From Desulfosediminicola ganghwensis (lineage in GTDB: Bacteria > Desulfobacterota > Desulfobulbia > Desulfobulbales > Desulfocapsaceae), in NCBI RefSeq assembly GCF_005116675.2, contig NZ_CP050699.1, positions 1,139,001 to 1,203,000 of the forward strand: a DNA stretch of 64,000 nt, in the 5' to 3' direction. Below are positions 15,827 through 25,999 of this stretch, in pieces. The notes beneath the pieces were generated by a model. The model was given only the letters and a program-made list of their open reading frames with translations. It did no database searches and was not told where the DNA came from. Each line of letters begins with the position of its first letter. The stretch's first letter is position 1. The position numbers were made by a program, and so were the translations under genes.

Positions 15827-17580
15827 TGCGCGAACAATTCAGGGTGCTCGTCTACGATCTTTCGTCAGGCAGTGGTCAGTTTGTGGAGCTGGATGGACGT
15901 GACCAGGTGGCGGGTGGCAGCGGCCTGGCGGCGCTGCTCTATATGAAATATGGTCATCCGGATAAACCGTGGCATCATGAGGAACAGCCGCTGATCTTCG
16001 CCATCGGGCCTCTGACCGGTTTGTTCCCGTTGATGTCAAAGACAGTCTGCTCCTTTCGTTCCTCCTATCACAACGAGTATACCGAAAGTCATGGTGGTGG
16101 CCGCATGGCGCTGGCCCTGCAGTTCTGCAATCTGGATGGACTGGTGATCGTCGGCAAGGCGAAGCGGCTGTCATGTCTCACCGTGGGCGCAAGGGAGCTG
16201 GAGCTGAAAGATGTGGAGTTCATGCGGGGGATGAATGCTGAAAATACCGGCAAATTGCTGCGGCGCATGCATGGCAGGTCTTCGGGACATCGCTCCATAC
16301 TCCGTATCGGTCCGTCCGGGGAGATTGGTTCCGGCATGGCCTGTATCAACGTCGAGACCTATCGGCACTTCGGTCGCATGGGTGGCGGGGCTTCAATGGG
16401 GGCTAAGAACCTCAAGGGTATTATCGTCAGCGGAGAAGGTGAGCTGGAGCTGACAGCGGGTAAGGAGTACCGGAAAGTTTTTCAAGAGGTGTACTCCAAG
16501 GTAACCTCAACCGATATGTTGCGAAAATACCATAATCTGGGAACTGCGGCCAATCTGCAGACGTTGAATGATATCGAGGCATTGCCGTGGCACAACCTCC
16601 AGCGAACAAGCCACTCCGAAATCGACAAGGTGACGGGCGCAAAATTCGCAGATGACACTCTGCTGCGTAACGGTGCCTGTGCCGGCTGCCCGGTAGGCTG
16701 TATCCACATAGGGTATATCCGGCAAAAAGCCAAGGTGGACAACCGCTATCATTATCATCAGGTCGCCTATGATTATGAGCCGATCTTTGCGGCAGGCACC
16801 ATGCTCGGAGTTACCGATACCTTTGGGGTGCTGCGGATTCTCGATGAGATTGAGAAGGTGAGTCTCGATGCCATGTCGGCAGGGGTGGCCCTGGCCTGGG
16901 CGACTGAGGCTACAGAACGTGGCCTGGTGAGCGAGAAGGAGACCCTGGTTCCCCTGGCTTTTGGAGATGTGTCGGGATATCAGCAGGCGGCTATGCATCT
17001 TGGTCGCGGCACCAATGAATTTTACCGCCTGCTCGGCCAGGGGACATTGAAGGCGGGAAAAGAATATGGTGGTGAGGCGTTTGGCTGTGTACTTGGTCAG
17101 GAGATGGCGGGCTATGCCACCGGTGAGCTCTATTTTGCCGCCCAGACCCTGGGGTTTCGCCATTCACACCTCGACACCGGTGCCTATAGCTACGAGCAGA
17201 AAAGCACGGATAAAGATCTGCAGAAGTCGGTGGATTTCCTGATGAACGATGAGCCGGGCAGGGCTTTCCTTACTTCAATGGTCTCCTGCCTCTTTGCCAG
17301 ATCAATCTATACTGATGAACAGTTGCAGGAGTGTCTGGCCAGTGTTGGCTACGGCGCACTGGCCGGGACAATAGCTGAAACGTCCGAGTATATTCGAGGG
17401 CTTCGCTGGAAGGTGCGTAGTGACACCGGTTTTAAGCCTGAGAACTTCTCGGTACCGAAGCGGTTCTACTCTGTTACCACCTGGAAGGGGCCTGTGGATG
17501 GGGCGTATCTGGATCAGGTGAAGGCTGAATACGGCAGGCGGATTGTGGAGCTGGTTGATGGGTTTGTTGTGAAGGAGTGA
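15823..17580 (+). CDS. aor: aldehyde:ferredoxin oxidoreductase (tungsten bis-pterin)
   Basis: Oxidises aldehydes to acids, or reduces acids, with ferredoxin as partner, in the cytoplasm. At 585 residues it is close to the family's 605. The 4Fe-4S ligands are C286, C289 and C293 (CAGCPVGC) plus C489 (MVSCLFAR), the same spacing as the Pyrococcus enzyme. The pterin-contact segments GRMGGGASMGAKNLKGI (near 185-201) and SHGGGRMA (near 87-94) are present. The DxxGL pterin motif appears as DTFGVL, a conservative variant. The gene begins with ATG overlapping the ferredoxin stop and ends before a strong bidirectional terminator. The substrate is unknown. In a sulfate reducer it may detoxify aldehydes or link to acetate and ethanol. 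Confidence 0.92.
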   Translation: MMREQFRVLVYDLSSGSGQFVELDGRDQVAGGSGLAALLYMKYGHPDKPWHHEEQPLIFAIGPLTGLFPLMSKTVCSFRSSYHNEYTESHGGGRMALALQFCNLDGLVIVGKAKRLSCLTVGARELELKDVEFMRGMNAENTGKLLRRMHGRSSGHRSILRIGPSGEIGSGMACINVETYRHFGRMGGGASMGAKNLKGIIVSGEGELELTAGKEYRKVFQEVYSKVTSTDMLRKYHNLGTAANLQTLNDIEALPWHNLQRTSHSEIDKVTGAKFADDTLLRNGACAGCPVGCIHIGYIRQKAKVDNRYHYHQVAYDYEPIFAAGTMLGVTDTFGVLRILDEIEKVSLDAMSAGVALAWATEATERGLVSEKETLVPLAFGDVSGYQQAAMHLGRGTNEFYRLLGQGTLKAGKEYGGEAFGCVLGQEMAGYATGELYFAAQTLGFRHSHLDTGAYSYEQKSTDKDLQKSVDFLMNDEPGRAFLTSMVSCLFARSIYTDEQLQECLASVGYGALAGTIAETSEYIRGLRWKVRSDTGFKPENFSVPKRFYSVTTWKGPVDGAYLDQVKAEYGRRIVELVDGFVVKE

Positions 17581-17590
17581 AAAGCTGGGG

Positions 17591-17618
17591 TTGGACGTTG
17601 GACGTTGGATGTGGGACG
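17591..17618 (+). repeat. TTGGA(C/T)G heptamer array, second copy
   Basis: TTGGACG, TTGGACG, TTGGATG and then a degenerate TGGGACG, directly after the aor stop. It matches the array at 6896-6916. Confidence 0.65.
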
Positions 17619-17631
17619 AAGCGGCAGAAGC

Positions 17632-17667
17632 AAAAAAGGCGCGGCCCGTGCGGGCTGCGCCTTTTTT
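17632..17667. terminator. bidirectional terminator between aor and mdh
   Basis: A6 GGCGC ... GCGCC T6, with the inner GCCCG/CGGGC also paired. A's on the left and T's on the right give U-runs in both directions, ending aor (plus) and mdh (minus). Confidence 0.92.
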
Positions 17668-17692
17668 CTGCCTGCAAAGAAGAACGGAGATC

Positions 17693-18670
17693 CTAGAGCA
17701 TTTCTTTGATTGCTTCGCGCTCAGATACCAGTTCGTCCTCGGTTTTCTTCATCATCTCGCGGCTGAAGTCGCTGACCTCAAGGCCGGTAACTTCTTTCCA
17801 CTCGCCATTTTCCGTGACGATGGGACGGGAGTAGACGATGTCCTCATCAATACCGTAACTGTTGCCTTTAGAGTAAACACCCATGCTTACCCAACTGCCG
17901 TTGGAGCCGAGGGCCCAGTCGCGCATATGATCGACGGCTGCAGAAGCTGCAGAAGCTGCACTGGAAGCGCCGCGAGCCTTGATGATCGCCGCACCACGCT
18001 GCTGAACGGTAGGGATGAAATTTTCTACATACCAGTCGTTGTCGACCTGCTCTTTAACTGCCTTACCTTTTGCGGTGGCGTAGCTGATGTCGGGATACTG
18101 GGTCGCGGAGTGGTTACCCCAGACAACCATCTGCTCGATGTCGGTGGTGGCACAGTCGAGTTTGTCGCCGATCTGGGAGAGTGAGCGGTTGTGATCGAGG
18201 CGCATCATGGCGGTGATGTTCTTCGGATCCAGATCAGGTGCGTTTTTCAGGGTGATAAGAGCGTTGGTGTTGGCCGGGTTGCCGACTACCAGCACTTTGA
18301 CGTTGCGGCTGGCGTTATCGTTCAACGCCTTGCCCTGTACTGAGAAGATCTGGGCATTGGCCATCAGTAGATCGCCGCGCTCCATTCCAGGTCCACGAGG
18401 ACGCGCGCCAACCAGGACTGCGTAGTCGGTGTCCTTGAAGGCAACGTTTGGATCGTCAGTTGCGACGACGCCTGCAACCAGTGGGAAAGCACAGTCTTTC
18501 AGCTCCATGACCACACCCTGGAGGGCATCCATTGCGGGTGGGATTTCAAGAAGCTGGAGAATTACAGGCTGATCTTTACCAAGCATGTCGCCTGCTGCGA
18601 TACGAAAAATGATGGAATAACTGATCTGGCCTGCTGCACCGGTAATTGCTACGCGTACAGGTGTTTTCAT
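17693..18670 (-). CDS. mdh: malate dehydrogenase
   Basis: NAD(P)-dependent malate/oxaloacetate interconversion in the TCA cycle, cytosolic. Motifs: [19 protein letters not shown] (Rossmann fold, residues 5-23), [10 protein letters not shown], and [13 protein letters not shown] with the catalytic Asp, followed by [11 protein letters not shown] with the catalytic His. Substrate-binding arginines lie in [15 protein letters not shown]. It belongs to the cytosolic-type MDH group, with [10 protein letters not shown] in the helix near residue 235. The reading frame is open 63 nt further upstream, but GGAGG lies 5 nt before the ATG at 18670, which gives the usual 325-residue product. Single gene with a terminator shared with aor. 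Confidence 0.94.
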   Translation of the reverse strand: MKTPVRVAITGAAGQISYSIIFRIAAGDMLGKDQPVILQLLEIPPAMDALQGVVMELKDCAFPLVAGVVATDDPNVAFKDTDYAVLVGARPRGPGMERGDLLMANAQIFSVQGKALNDNASRNVKVLVVGNPANTNALITLKNAPDLDPKNITAMMRLDHNRSLSQIGDKLDCATTDIEQMVVWGNHSATQYPDISYATAKGKAVKEQVDNDWYVENFIPTVQQRGAAIIKARGASSAASAASAAVDHMRDWALGSNGSWVSMGVYSKGNSYGIDEDIVYSRPIVTENGEWKEVTGLEVSDFSREMMKKTEDELVSEREAIKEML

Positions 18671-18899
18671 CATTACCTCCGTGGGATGGAAAGTGTTACG
18701 TGAAAAATTCACATAATAGCGCCTGAGCGGCAAGGCGGGTTCTGGTTCATTACGCCGGTTGTCGCACTCGTTATAGCGGTCAGGCGGTAACCAAGTTTAC
18801 AGTAATGCGCCAGCACGATAACACAATGTCCTATAAGAATCCAGAATGAACCGGGATTCATTCAGGAAAAATATGAATGGCGTTACTAAGGATAATTGA

Positions 18900-21800
18900 T
18901 CAGGAGGCTCCGAAGCCCCCGCCTCCCGGAGTTTTTATGACGAATACATCACCTGGCGCCATGCCTGTCTCAGCATTGCCGTCAAGTTCTTCGGTGGAAC
19001 CATTTTTACGGATAACGCTGTTACACCCAGTGGCTCCATCACACCCTCCGGCCAATCCGTAAGGATGTTCCCGTCGGTGCGAAGAGAGAATGGTAGCAGT
19101 CATCTGCTCAAGAAAACGAATTTTCCGGACCACGCCATCGCCGCCACAATACCTGCCAGTGCCACCTGAATTTCTGCGGATTGAAAACTCGTCAATACGT
19201 ACCGGAAAGCGCCACTCGACCACTTCGGGGTCTGTCATGCGGGTGTTGGTCATATGACTGTGTACCGCACTGGTGCCGTGGTGATCGGGCCCTGCGCCGG
19301 TGCCGCCGCAAATTGTTTCATAATTCTGCACTTTCTCATTGCCATAGACAAAGTTGTTCATGGTGCCCTGGGAAGAAGCGAGAACACCCAGTGCGCCGAA
19401 AAGAGCATCGGTGATCGCCTGGCTCACCTCGGTGTTGCCGGAGATGACGGCCGCAGGGTAGCTCGGGCTGATCATGGTGCCGTCCGGGATTATGATCTTC
19501 AGCGGTTTCAGACACCCTTCATTTAAAGGGATATTATCTTCAACCAGAGTTCTGAACACATAGAGTACAGCGGCTTTGCACACCGCGGTCGGGGCGTTGT
19601 AGTTGCCTGCAGACTGCGGTGATGTGCCGGTGAAATCGATTGTGGCCTCCCGGTTGGCGCGATTCACTGTAACCTTCACTTCTATTCTGGCCCCGTCATC
19701 CATGGGGTAGCTGAATGCCCCGTCTTGTAATACGTCGAGCACTCTGCGGACGGACTCCTCGGCATTATCCTGTACATGGCGCATGTAGGCCTGCACCACT
19801 TCAAGAGAAAAGGTGTCAACCATTCGGCGCAGCTCCCTTTCTCCTGTGGCGTTGGCGGCGATCTGGGCAGCCAGGTCCGCCATATTCTGTTCAATGTTTC
19901 GACAGGGATAGCGACCTGAAGAAAGCAGTTTTCTGGTCTCTTCGTCTTGCAATTTCCCTGACCGTACCAGGAGAAAGTTGTCGATAAGCACGCCTTCTTC
20001 TTCAATATGCTGAGAATCCGGAGGGGAGGAGCCGGGGGTCCGGCCACCGATATCCGCGTGGTGTCCCCTGGAGCCCACATAAAAGAGCACTTTGTCGCCA
20101 GTGTCATTGAAAACGGGGGTTATCACGGTGACGTCGGGAAGGTGGGTGCCGCCATTGTATGGGGCGTTCAGCATGTAGACGTCGCCTGTTTGCATGGTGT
20201 CGCTGTTTTCCCTGATGACCGTCTTGACGGACTCGCCCATTGAACCGAGGTGCACGGGGACATGCGGGGCATTGGCCACCAGGTTGCCGTCTGCGTCGAA
20301 TAGGGCGCAGGAGAAGTCAAGCCGCTCCTTGATGTTGACGGAGTAGGAAGTGTTGGCCAGGGTCGCTCCCATCTGCTCAGCGATGGACATAAAGAGGTTG
20401 TTAAATACCTCAAGCATTACCGGATCAACGGTGGTGCCGATTGCCTCGACTTTCCTGCGTGCTATATACCGCTTGAGAATAAGGTGCTGACGGGTGTTGA
20501 GCGTGGCCTGCCAGCCTTCTTCTATCACCACAGTGCCGGTTGATTCTGCAATAATGGCAGGGCCATTGATCACATGCCCGGGGAGCATCCGGTCCCGCTC
20601 GTAAAGTGGGGTCCGGTGAGCTTTGCCGTCACTGAAGATTTTCACCTCGTCTGTTGCCACAAGGTCTTCCGTGGCTTTACTGGTTGTTTCAGGGTCGAGG
20701 GTCGGCTCATTGATGCCAATTGCTTCAACGGAAATGGCCTCAATCACCAGTCCGCGGTTTTCGGCAATGAAACCGAAACGCTTTTTATGGGCGCGTTCAA
20801 AGGCGTCCTGCATCTGCTTGATGGTGCCGCAATCCACGAGCAGGGCAGTGTCTGTGCCTTCATAGCGAAGGTGGGTTTTCAGTACAATGGAGATGTTGGC
20901 CGCATCGACACCCTGGCTGATGACTTCTGTGCGCGCCTCTTCGATCAGCGGTCTGGCCGCTTCTCTGGCTATGGATTCAGCATTGGCGTCAAATGGCTGC
21001 TCCACCTGTTTTTCCCGCATGGATCTGATGTCGGCCAGTCCCATGCCATAGGCGGAAAGTACCCCTGCATATGGATGGAGAAATACCTGTTGCATTCCCA
21101 GGGCATCGGCCACCAGACAGGCGTGCTGGCCACCGGCTCCGCCAAAACAGTTGAGGGTGTAGTGGGTTATGTCATAGCCTCGCTGAACCGAGATTTTCTT
21201 GATGGCATTGGCCATGTTTTCGACAGCAATGCGCAGGAACCCCTCTGCAACCTGCTCCGGTGTGTGGAGGGCCGCCCCGGTGGCCGCGGCGATTGATTCC
21301 GCCAGGCGGCTGAAACCTTCGACGACTGTCTCCCGGTCCAGGGGCTGGTCGGCTGTAAGGCCGAAGACTTTGGGGAAGTGTGCGGGCTGAATCTTGCCAA
21401 GCATGACGTTGCAGTCGGTCACTGTCAATGGGCCACCACGCCGATAACAGGCCGGGCCGGGATTGGCCCCTGCGGATTCCGGCCCAACCCGATATCTTGA
21501 GCCGTCGAAATGGAGTATTGAACCACCGCCGGCGGCAACGGTATGGATGTGCATCATCGGCGCACGCATTCGAATGCCGGCCACTATAGTTTCGAAGCTG
21601 CGCTCGTATTCGCCGTCGTAGTGGGCCACATCGGTGGAGGTGCCACCCATATCGAAGCCGATGAGACGGGTCAGCCCGCTCATGGCGGCGGTACGTGTCA
21701 TTCCCACCACGCCACCGGCAGGGCCGGAGAGAATGGCGTCTTTACCCTGGAAATAATTGGCGTCGGTAAGGCCTCCGTTTGACTGCATGAACATCAGGCG

Positions 21801-22511
21801 GGGGCCATTTTCGTCGTTTATGTTAAGCTGGTTTGCCACCTGGTTGACATATCGGCGCAGAATGGGCGAAAGGTACGCGTCCACGACTGTGGTGTCGCCT
21901 CGGGAGACCAGCTTGATCAACGGGCTGACTTCATGGCTGACAGAGATCTGCTCAAAGCCGATCTTGCGGGCTATTTTCGAAAGGAGCTGTTCATGCTCCG
22001 GGTAGCGATAGCCGTGCATGAGGACAATTGCGACAGAGCGGATTCCTTCATCATACGCTGCCTGAAAGTCCTGTCTGGCCTGTTGCTGGTCCAGTTCGAT
22101 CAGGCACAGACCGTCTGCCCCGATGCGCTCGATAATCTCAACACTTTTTTCATAGAGCATTTCCGGCAAGACGATGTGGCGTGCGAAGAGGTCCGGCCTG
22201 CTCTGGTAGCCGATGCGAAGAGCGTCGCCAAAGCCCTGGGTAATAGCCAGCAGGGTGCGCTCACCTTTACGTTCCAGAAGAGCATTGGTGGCAACTGTGG
22301 TGCCCATTTTGACATGTTCAATCGATTTGGACGGCAGCGGGGCGTCTGTGGGTATCTGCATGAGATCCCGTATGCCCTGAATTGCTGCATCTTTATAGTT
22401 CTCCGGATTTTCGGAGAGCAGTTTGTGGCTTACCAGGGTGCCGTCCGGACGTTTCGCAACGATGTCGGTGAAGGTGCCACCTCGATCGATCCAGATTTGC
22501 CATTGTGGCAT
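18900..22511 (-). CDS. oplaH: 5-oxoprolinase (ATP-hydrolysing), fused HyuA-HyuB type
   Basis: Opens 5-oxo-L-proline (pyroglutamate) to L-glutamate at the cost of ATP. At 1203 residues it is the size of eukaryotic and bacterial full-length 5-oxoprolinases. Hydantoinase A N-terminal region: [16 protein letters not shown] (residues 9-24) and [16 protein letters not shown]. Central hydantoinase A domain: [27 protein letters not shown] and [10 protein letters not shown]. From about residue 660 the hydantoinase B domain: [20 protein letters not shown] and [22 protein letters not shown] tail closes the protein. An N-methylhydantoinase role cannot be excluded, since the families overlap. The gene diverges from a dctPQM TRAP operon with 237 nt between them, so a pyroglutamate-like substrate for that transporter is a reasonable inference. 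Confidence 0.88.
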   Translation of the reverse strand: MPQWQIWIDRGGTFTDIVAKRPDGTLVSHKLLSENPENYKDAAIQGIRDLMQIPTDAPLPSKSIEHVKMGTTVATNALLERKGERTLLAITQGFGDALRIGYQSRPDLFARHIVLPEMLYEKSVEIIERIGADGLCLIELDQQQARQDFQAAYDEGIRSVAIVLMHGYRYPEHEQLLSKIARKIGFEQISVSHEVSPLIKLVSRGDTTVVDAYLSPILRRYVNQVANQLNINDENGPRLMFMQSNGGLTDANYFQGKDAILSGPAGGVVGMTRTAAMSGLTRLIGFDMGGTSTDVAHYDGEYERSFETIVAGIRMRAPMMHIHTVAAGGGSILHFDGSRYRVGPESAGANPGPACYRRGGPLTVTDCNVMLGKIQPAHFPKVFGLTADQPLDRETVVEGFSRLAESIAAATGAALHTPEQVAEGFLRIAVENMANAIKKISVQRGYDITHYTLNCFGGAGGQHACLVADALGMQQVFLHPYAGVLSAYGMGLADIRSMREKQVEQPFDANAESIAREAARPLIEEARTEVISQGVDAANISIVLKTHLRYEGTDTALLVDCGTIKQMQDAFERAHKKRFGFIAENRGLVIEAISVEAIGINEPTLDPETTSKATEDLVATDEVKIFSDGKAHRTPLYERDRMLPGHVINGPAIIAESTGTVVIEEGWQATLNTRQHLILKRYIARRKVEAIGTTVDPVMLEVFNNLFMSIAEQMGATLANTSYSVNIKERLDFSCALFDADGNLVANAPHVPVHLGSMGESVKTVIRENSDTMQTGDVYMLNAPYNGGTHLPDVTVITPVFNDTGDKVLFYVGSRGHHADIGGRTPGSSPPDSQHIEEEGVLIDNFLLVRSGKLQDEETRKLLSSGRYPCRNIEQNMADLAAQIAANATGERELRRMVDTFSLEVVQAYMRHVQDNAEESVRRVLDVLQDGAFSYPMDDGARIEVKVTVNRANREATIDFTGTSPQSAGNYNAPTAVCKAAVLYVFRTLVEDNIPLNEGCLKPLKIIIPDGTMISPSYPAAVISGNTEVSQAITDALFGALGVLASSQGTMNNFVYGNEKVQNYETICGGTGAGPDHHGTSAVHSHMTNTRMTDPEVVEWRFPVRIDEFSIRRNSGGTGRYCGGDGVVRKIRFLEQMTATILSSHRREHPYGLAGGCDGATGCNSVIRKNGSTEELDGNAETGMAPGDVFVIKTPGGGGFGAS

Positions 22512-22635
22512 GGTTCCGCTCCTATTTGGGTTTGATCTAAAAATTTAATATATCGACTAATATGGTTAATTCGATTACAAATTCGTTATATAAATATATT
22601 TTTTATCGACAAAATGTCAACGTTATGGAATGATG

Positions 22636-22659
22636 TCAATATCGTATTGAAAAGTCAAT
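22636..22659. promoter_or_regulatory. overlapping palindromes in the oplaH/dctP divergent promoter
   Basis: TCAAT-ATCGT-ATTGA (22636-22650) overlaps ATTGA-AAAG-TCAAT (22646-22659) in an AT-rich 237-nt divergent region. Repeated ATGTCAA words precede them. This is a candidate site for the MarR-like regulator at 26000; no binding evidence. Confidence 0.4.
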
Positions 22660-22748
22660 GTAAATCTTGCAATATTGTAACTCCTGCGGATTCCTCGCAG
22701 GGGCCACCACTCCGTTCGGGGTGAAAATCAATTCAGGAGGAGAGAACG

Positions 22749-23738
22749 ATGAAGATGCGTAAGACACTGATGTCCGCCCTGTCTGGAATGGCGGTAGCCG
22801 TGGGCATGACCGGACTGGTTGCGACTGCCCAGGCAACAACCTGGGATATGCCGACGCCATATCCGGATAAGACCTTCCATACCCAGAATATTTTGCAGTT
22901 TTCCAAGGATGTGGAGGCGGCAACGGGTGGGGAGCTGAAAATCAAAATTCATTCTGCAGGGTCGCTCTTTAAACATCCGGAGATCAAGAACGCTGTACGT
23001 GGCGGACAGGTACCCATCGGCGAATTTTTTCTTTCCCTGCTCTCCAACGAGCATGCGGTATTCGGGGCAGATTCCCAGCCTTTTCTGGCGACAAACTATG
23101 ATGAGGCGGCAAAACTCTGGAACAGCCAGCGCCCTGAAGTTGCCAAGCTGTTGGACAAACAGGGCCTGATGCCGCTCTTTTCTGTACCCTGGCCACCACA
23201 GGGGCTGTACACCAATAAAGAGATCAAGACTGTAGATGACCTCAAGGGTATTAAGTTCAGAGCATATAACGCGATGCTTGAGAGTTTCGCCAATAAAGTT
23301 GGTGCGGCACCGACCCAGGTCGAAGTACCTGATATCCCACAGGCATTTGCCACGGGCCGGGTTGAGGCGATGATCACTTCACCATCAACTGGTGCCAACT
23401 CCAAGGCCTGGGATTTTATTTCCCATTTCACCGATATTCAGGCCTGGGTACCGAAGAATATTGTCGTGGTCAGTAAAAAAGCTTTCCGCAAGCTCGATAA
23501 ACCTACCCAGGAGGCTGTCCTGGCAGCAGCGGCAGAAGCAGAGTTGCGCGGTCTTGCCATGAGCAAGAAGGAGACCGAAGAGAAAATAAAGATCCTGAAG
23601 GATAACGGGGTCATCATCGTTGCTCCGAGCCCGGAACTGATGGCTGGTCTGAAAGAGGTCGGCAAAGAAATGCTGGTTGACTGGAAGCAGGACGCCGGTG
23701 CAGAGGGTGAGGCTGTGCTGAGCCATTATCAGCAGTAA
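22749..23738 (+). CDS. TRAP transporter substrate-binding protein DctP (system 1)
   Basis: Periplasmic receptor of a tripartite ATP-independent (TRAP) importer. Signal peptide of about 29 residues ending AQA. The mature protein shows the DctP fold, with the carboxylate-binding arginine in GIKFRAYN (R171) and the FATGRVEAMITSP segment typical of the second lobe. At 329 residues the length is normal. Start: AGGAGGA lies 9 nt before the ATG. It leads dctP-dctQ-dctM, with a hairpin after the gene that would favour excess receptor. Neighbouring oplaH suggests a pyroglutamate or cyclic-amide-derived ligand, but this is inference; TRAP ligands are hard to predict. Confidence 0.9.
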   Translation: MKMRKTLMSALSGMAVAVGMTGLVATAQATTWDMPTPYPDKTFHTQNILQFSKDVEAATGGELKIKIHSAGSLFKHPEIKNAVRGGQVPIGEFFLSLLSNEHAVFGADSQPFLATNYDEAAKLWNSQRPEVAKLLDKQGLMPLFSVPWPPQGLYTNKEIKTVDDLKGIKFRAYNAMLESFANKVGAAPTQVEVPDIPQAFATGRVEAMITSPSTGANSKAWDFISHFTDIQAWVPKNIVVVSKKAFRKLDKPTQEAVLAAAAEAELRGLAMSKKETEEKIKILKDNGVIIVAPSPELMAGLKEVGKEMLVDWKQDAGAEGEAVLSHYQQ

Positions 23739-23769
23739 CAATTAGGTAAAGTAGAAGAAGTTTTTTGAA

Positions 23770-23809
23770 AACCCGGCTGCATCCCTGTTTTATAAAATGT
23801 TGCCGGGTT
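23770..23809 (+). terminator. stem-loop between dctP and dctQ (system 1)
   Basis: AACCCGGC pairs with GCCGGGTT; AATTTGTATTTTTT follows. A partial terminator or mRNA stabiliser here would raise receptor over membrane subunits. Confidence 0.65.
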
Positions 23810-23969
23810 AATTTGTATTTTTTATCAGTGCAGAGTTTATCGCATGGGTTGTTCCCCATGGCTGTCCGTATCGGGCACATTTGGCGAGCATTTCAACTAT
23901 AAAACGAAAACGTTGGATTGACCGGCGAGGTAAATGCTCTGACTAAGATTTTCCAGTGAGGTAAGGGAG

Positions 23970-24518
23970 ATGGTACGTAACTGGTTGAACCGGCTTTACA
24001 CGACAAGCGGCTGGCTGGCGGCCTTCTTTGTCGCCGCGATATGTCTATTGGTCGTGGCACAGGTGATGCTCAATCTCATCGATCGTATCTGTACAGTGAT
24101 GACTGGCTCAGCCATTGGTCTCACTATTCCCTCCTATGCCGACTTCACCGGTTTTTTTCTGGCTGCGGCTTCGTTTCTGGCGCTGGCCCATACCCTGCGT
24201 GAGGGGGATCATATCAGGGTAACGCTGCTGATAAGTAACCTGCCGGGAAAAATCAGGCGAATCGCTGAGTTCTGGTGTCTTGGCGTTGCTGCCGGCATCT
24301 CGATGTATTTCAGTTACTACATGGCACTTCTTACCTGGGAATCCTGGAGTTACAACGATCTTTCAGCTGGCCTCGTCGCGGTTCCAATCTGGATTCCCCA
24401 GTGTGGGATGCTGATTGGTTTGCTGGTGCTGACCATCGCGGTTATCGATGAGTTTATCGAAGTGCTCATGGGGAGGGCACCAAGCTATTCGAAGAAAAAA
24501 GGGCCGAAGAAGGGTTAA
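23970..24518 (+). CDS. TRAP transporter small permease DctQ (system 1)
   Basis: Inner-membrane subunit of 182 residues with four hydrophobic helices (about 15-37, 55-75, 98-120 and 140-162), the DctQ pattern. ALAHTLREGDHIRVTLL is the characteristic DctQ loop. GAGG lies 8 nt before the ATG. It lies between dctP and dctM of the same operon. Confidence 0.88.
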   Translation: MVRNWLNRLYTTSGWLAAFFVAAICLLVVAQVMLNLIDRICTVMTGSAIGLTIPSYADFTGFFLAAASFLALAHTLREGDHIRVTLLISNLPGKIRRIAEFWCLGVAAGISMYFSYYMALLTWESWSYNDLSAGLVAVPIWIPQCGMLIGLLVLTIAVIDEFIEVLMGRAPSYSKKKGPKKG

Positions 24519-24596
24519 GAAGTTTCAGAGCATGGGGAGAGTACCCATGTCGACTCGAAAACCTGTTTGCAAAAGGAAGGGAGCTGAGAGGTCGTT

Positions 24597-25904
24597 ATGT
24601 CGGAATTATCGATGATTGTGTTGTTGCTGCTGGTACTTTTTGCGCTTCTGGGCAGCGGCATCTGGGTTGCTTTCTCACTGCTTGCGGTCGGTATGACCGG
24701 CATGGCAATATTCACGGAGGCACCCGTCGGTGAGGTGCTGGCCACAACGGTCTGGGGTGCGTCGAACAGCTGGGCACTGGCCGCATTACCGCTTTTTATC
24801 TGGATGGGTGAGATTCTTTTTCGTTCCAGATTGTCAGAGGATATGTTCAGTGGCCTGTCCCCCTGGTTGTCAAAACTTCCGGGCAGATTGCTTCATGTCA
24901 ATATTCTCGGCTGTGGAATCTTTGCAGCAGTCTCCGGGTCATCCGCCGCTACTGCCGCCACCATCGGCAAGATGTCTATCCCGGAGCTTTCAAGGCGCGG
25001 CTATCCCGAGAAGATGATTATCGGCACCCTGGCAGGTTCAGCAACCCTTGGCCTGTTGATCCCACCATCCATTATCCTGATTGTGTACGGGGTCGCGACG
25101 GAACAGTCCATCGCCCGACTTTTTATTGCAGGGCTCCTGCCCGGTTTGATGCTGGTGGCACTTTTTATCGGTTATGTGGCTACCTGGTCGCTGCTCAACC
25201 GTCAGTCCATCCCGGTCGGAGAGTGTGAAGCAGACCTGCCGTTGGCAGAGAAGTTCAGACGGTCGAAAGGCTTGATCCCTGTGGTGCTGCTGATTGGCGG
25301 GGTCATCGGCTCCATCTACTCCGGCATTGCCTCGCCAACTGATGCTGCTGCGGTCGGGGTGGTGCTGGCGCTGGTTCTCTCGTGGCATTCGGGAACCTTG
25401 AGTAAACAGACGTTTTTTGATGGCTTGCTCGGTGCCACCAGAACTTCATGCATGATCGCTTTTATTCTGGCGGGTGCTGCCTTTCTTACAGTTGCCATGG
25501 GTTTTACGGGTATACCGAAAATGCTGGCAAGCTGGATCGGTACCATGGGCCTGTCGCCCTATGCCCTGCTGGGAGCGCTGACCATCTTTTTCATCGTCCT
25601 TGGTTGTTTTCTGGATGGCATCTCGGTGGTGGTGTTAACAACATCGGTGATTATGCCCATGGTGGAGCAGGCTGGAATTGATCCGCTCTGGTTCGGCATC
25701 TTTGTGGTGATCGTGGTGGAAATGTCCCAGATTACCCCGCCCGTCGGTTTCAACCTGTTCGTGATTCAGGGGCAGACCGGGATGAATATCTTACGGGTTG
25801 CGGTTGCAGCCTTACCGTTTTTCCTGCTGCTTCTGCTGGCGTTGGGCATAATTGTGGTTGTCCCGGAGATTGTTACGATTCTACCTGATATGATGGGGCG
25901 CTGA
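24597..25904 (+). CDS. TRAP transporter large permease DctM (system 1)
   Basis: Inner-membrane sodium-coupled translocation subunit, 435 residues with about twelve helices, the DctM length. Signatures: LPLFIWMGEIL, GSSAATAATIGKMSIPELSRRGYP with the ion-binding region, SATLGLLIPPSIILIVYG, and the C-terminal EMSQITPPVGFNLFVIQG. GAGAGG lies 5 nt before the ATG. Last gene of the operon; a hairpin follows at 25912-25947. Confidence 0.92.
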   Translation: MSELSMIVLLLLVLFALLGSGIWVAFSLLAVGMTGMAIFTEAPVGEVLATTVWGASNSWALAALPLFIWMGEILFRSRLSEDMFSGLSPWLSKLPGRLLHVNILGCGIFAAVSGSSAATAATIGKMSIPELSRRGYPEKMIIGTLAGSATLGLLIPPSIILIVYGVATEQSIARLFIAGLLPGLMLVALFIGYVATWSLLNRQSIPVGECEADLPLAEKFRRSKGLIPVVLLIGGVIGSIYSGIASPTDAAAVGVVLALVLSWHSGTLSKQTFFDGLLGATRTSCMIAFILAGAAFLTVAMGFTGIPKMLASWIGTMGLSPYALLGALTIFFIVLGCFLDGISVVVLTTSVIMPMVEQAGIDPLWFGIFVVIVVEMSQITPPVGFNLFVIQGQTGMNILRVAVAALPFFLLLLLALGIIVVVPEIVTILPDMMGR

Positions 25905-25911
25905 TTGTTCC

Positions 25912-25947
25912 AGCACCTGTTTCATGATGTCTCTGGAAACAGGTGCT
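25912..25947 (+). terminator. 12-bp stem-loop after dctM (system 1)
   Basis: AGCACCTGTTTC pairs perfectly with GAAACAGGTGCT; only a weak T content follows. It lies between the convergent dctM and the MarR-like gene. Confidence 0.6.
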
Positions 25948-25999
25948 TAGTGGCTTGAAACCACTGGCAGGATCGATAGGGAAAGAGGCCCTGAAAGAG

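Noticed and set aside
17693-18733. Longer malate dehydrogenase starting at 18733
   Set aside because: The extra 21 residues do not match the family, and a strong GGAGG sits just before the ATG at 18670.
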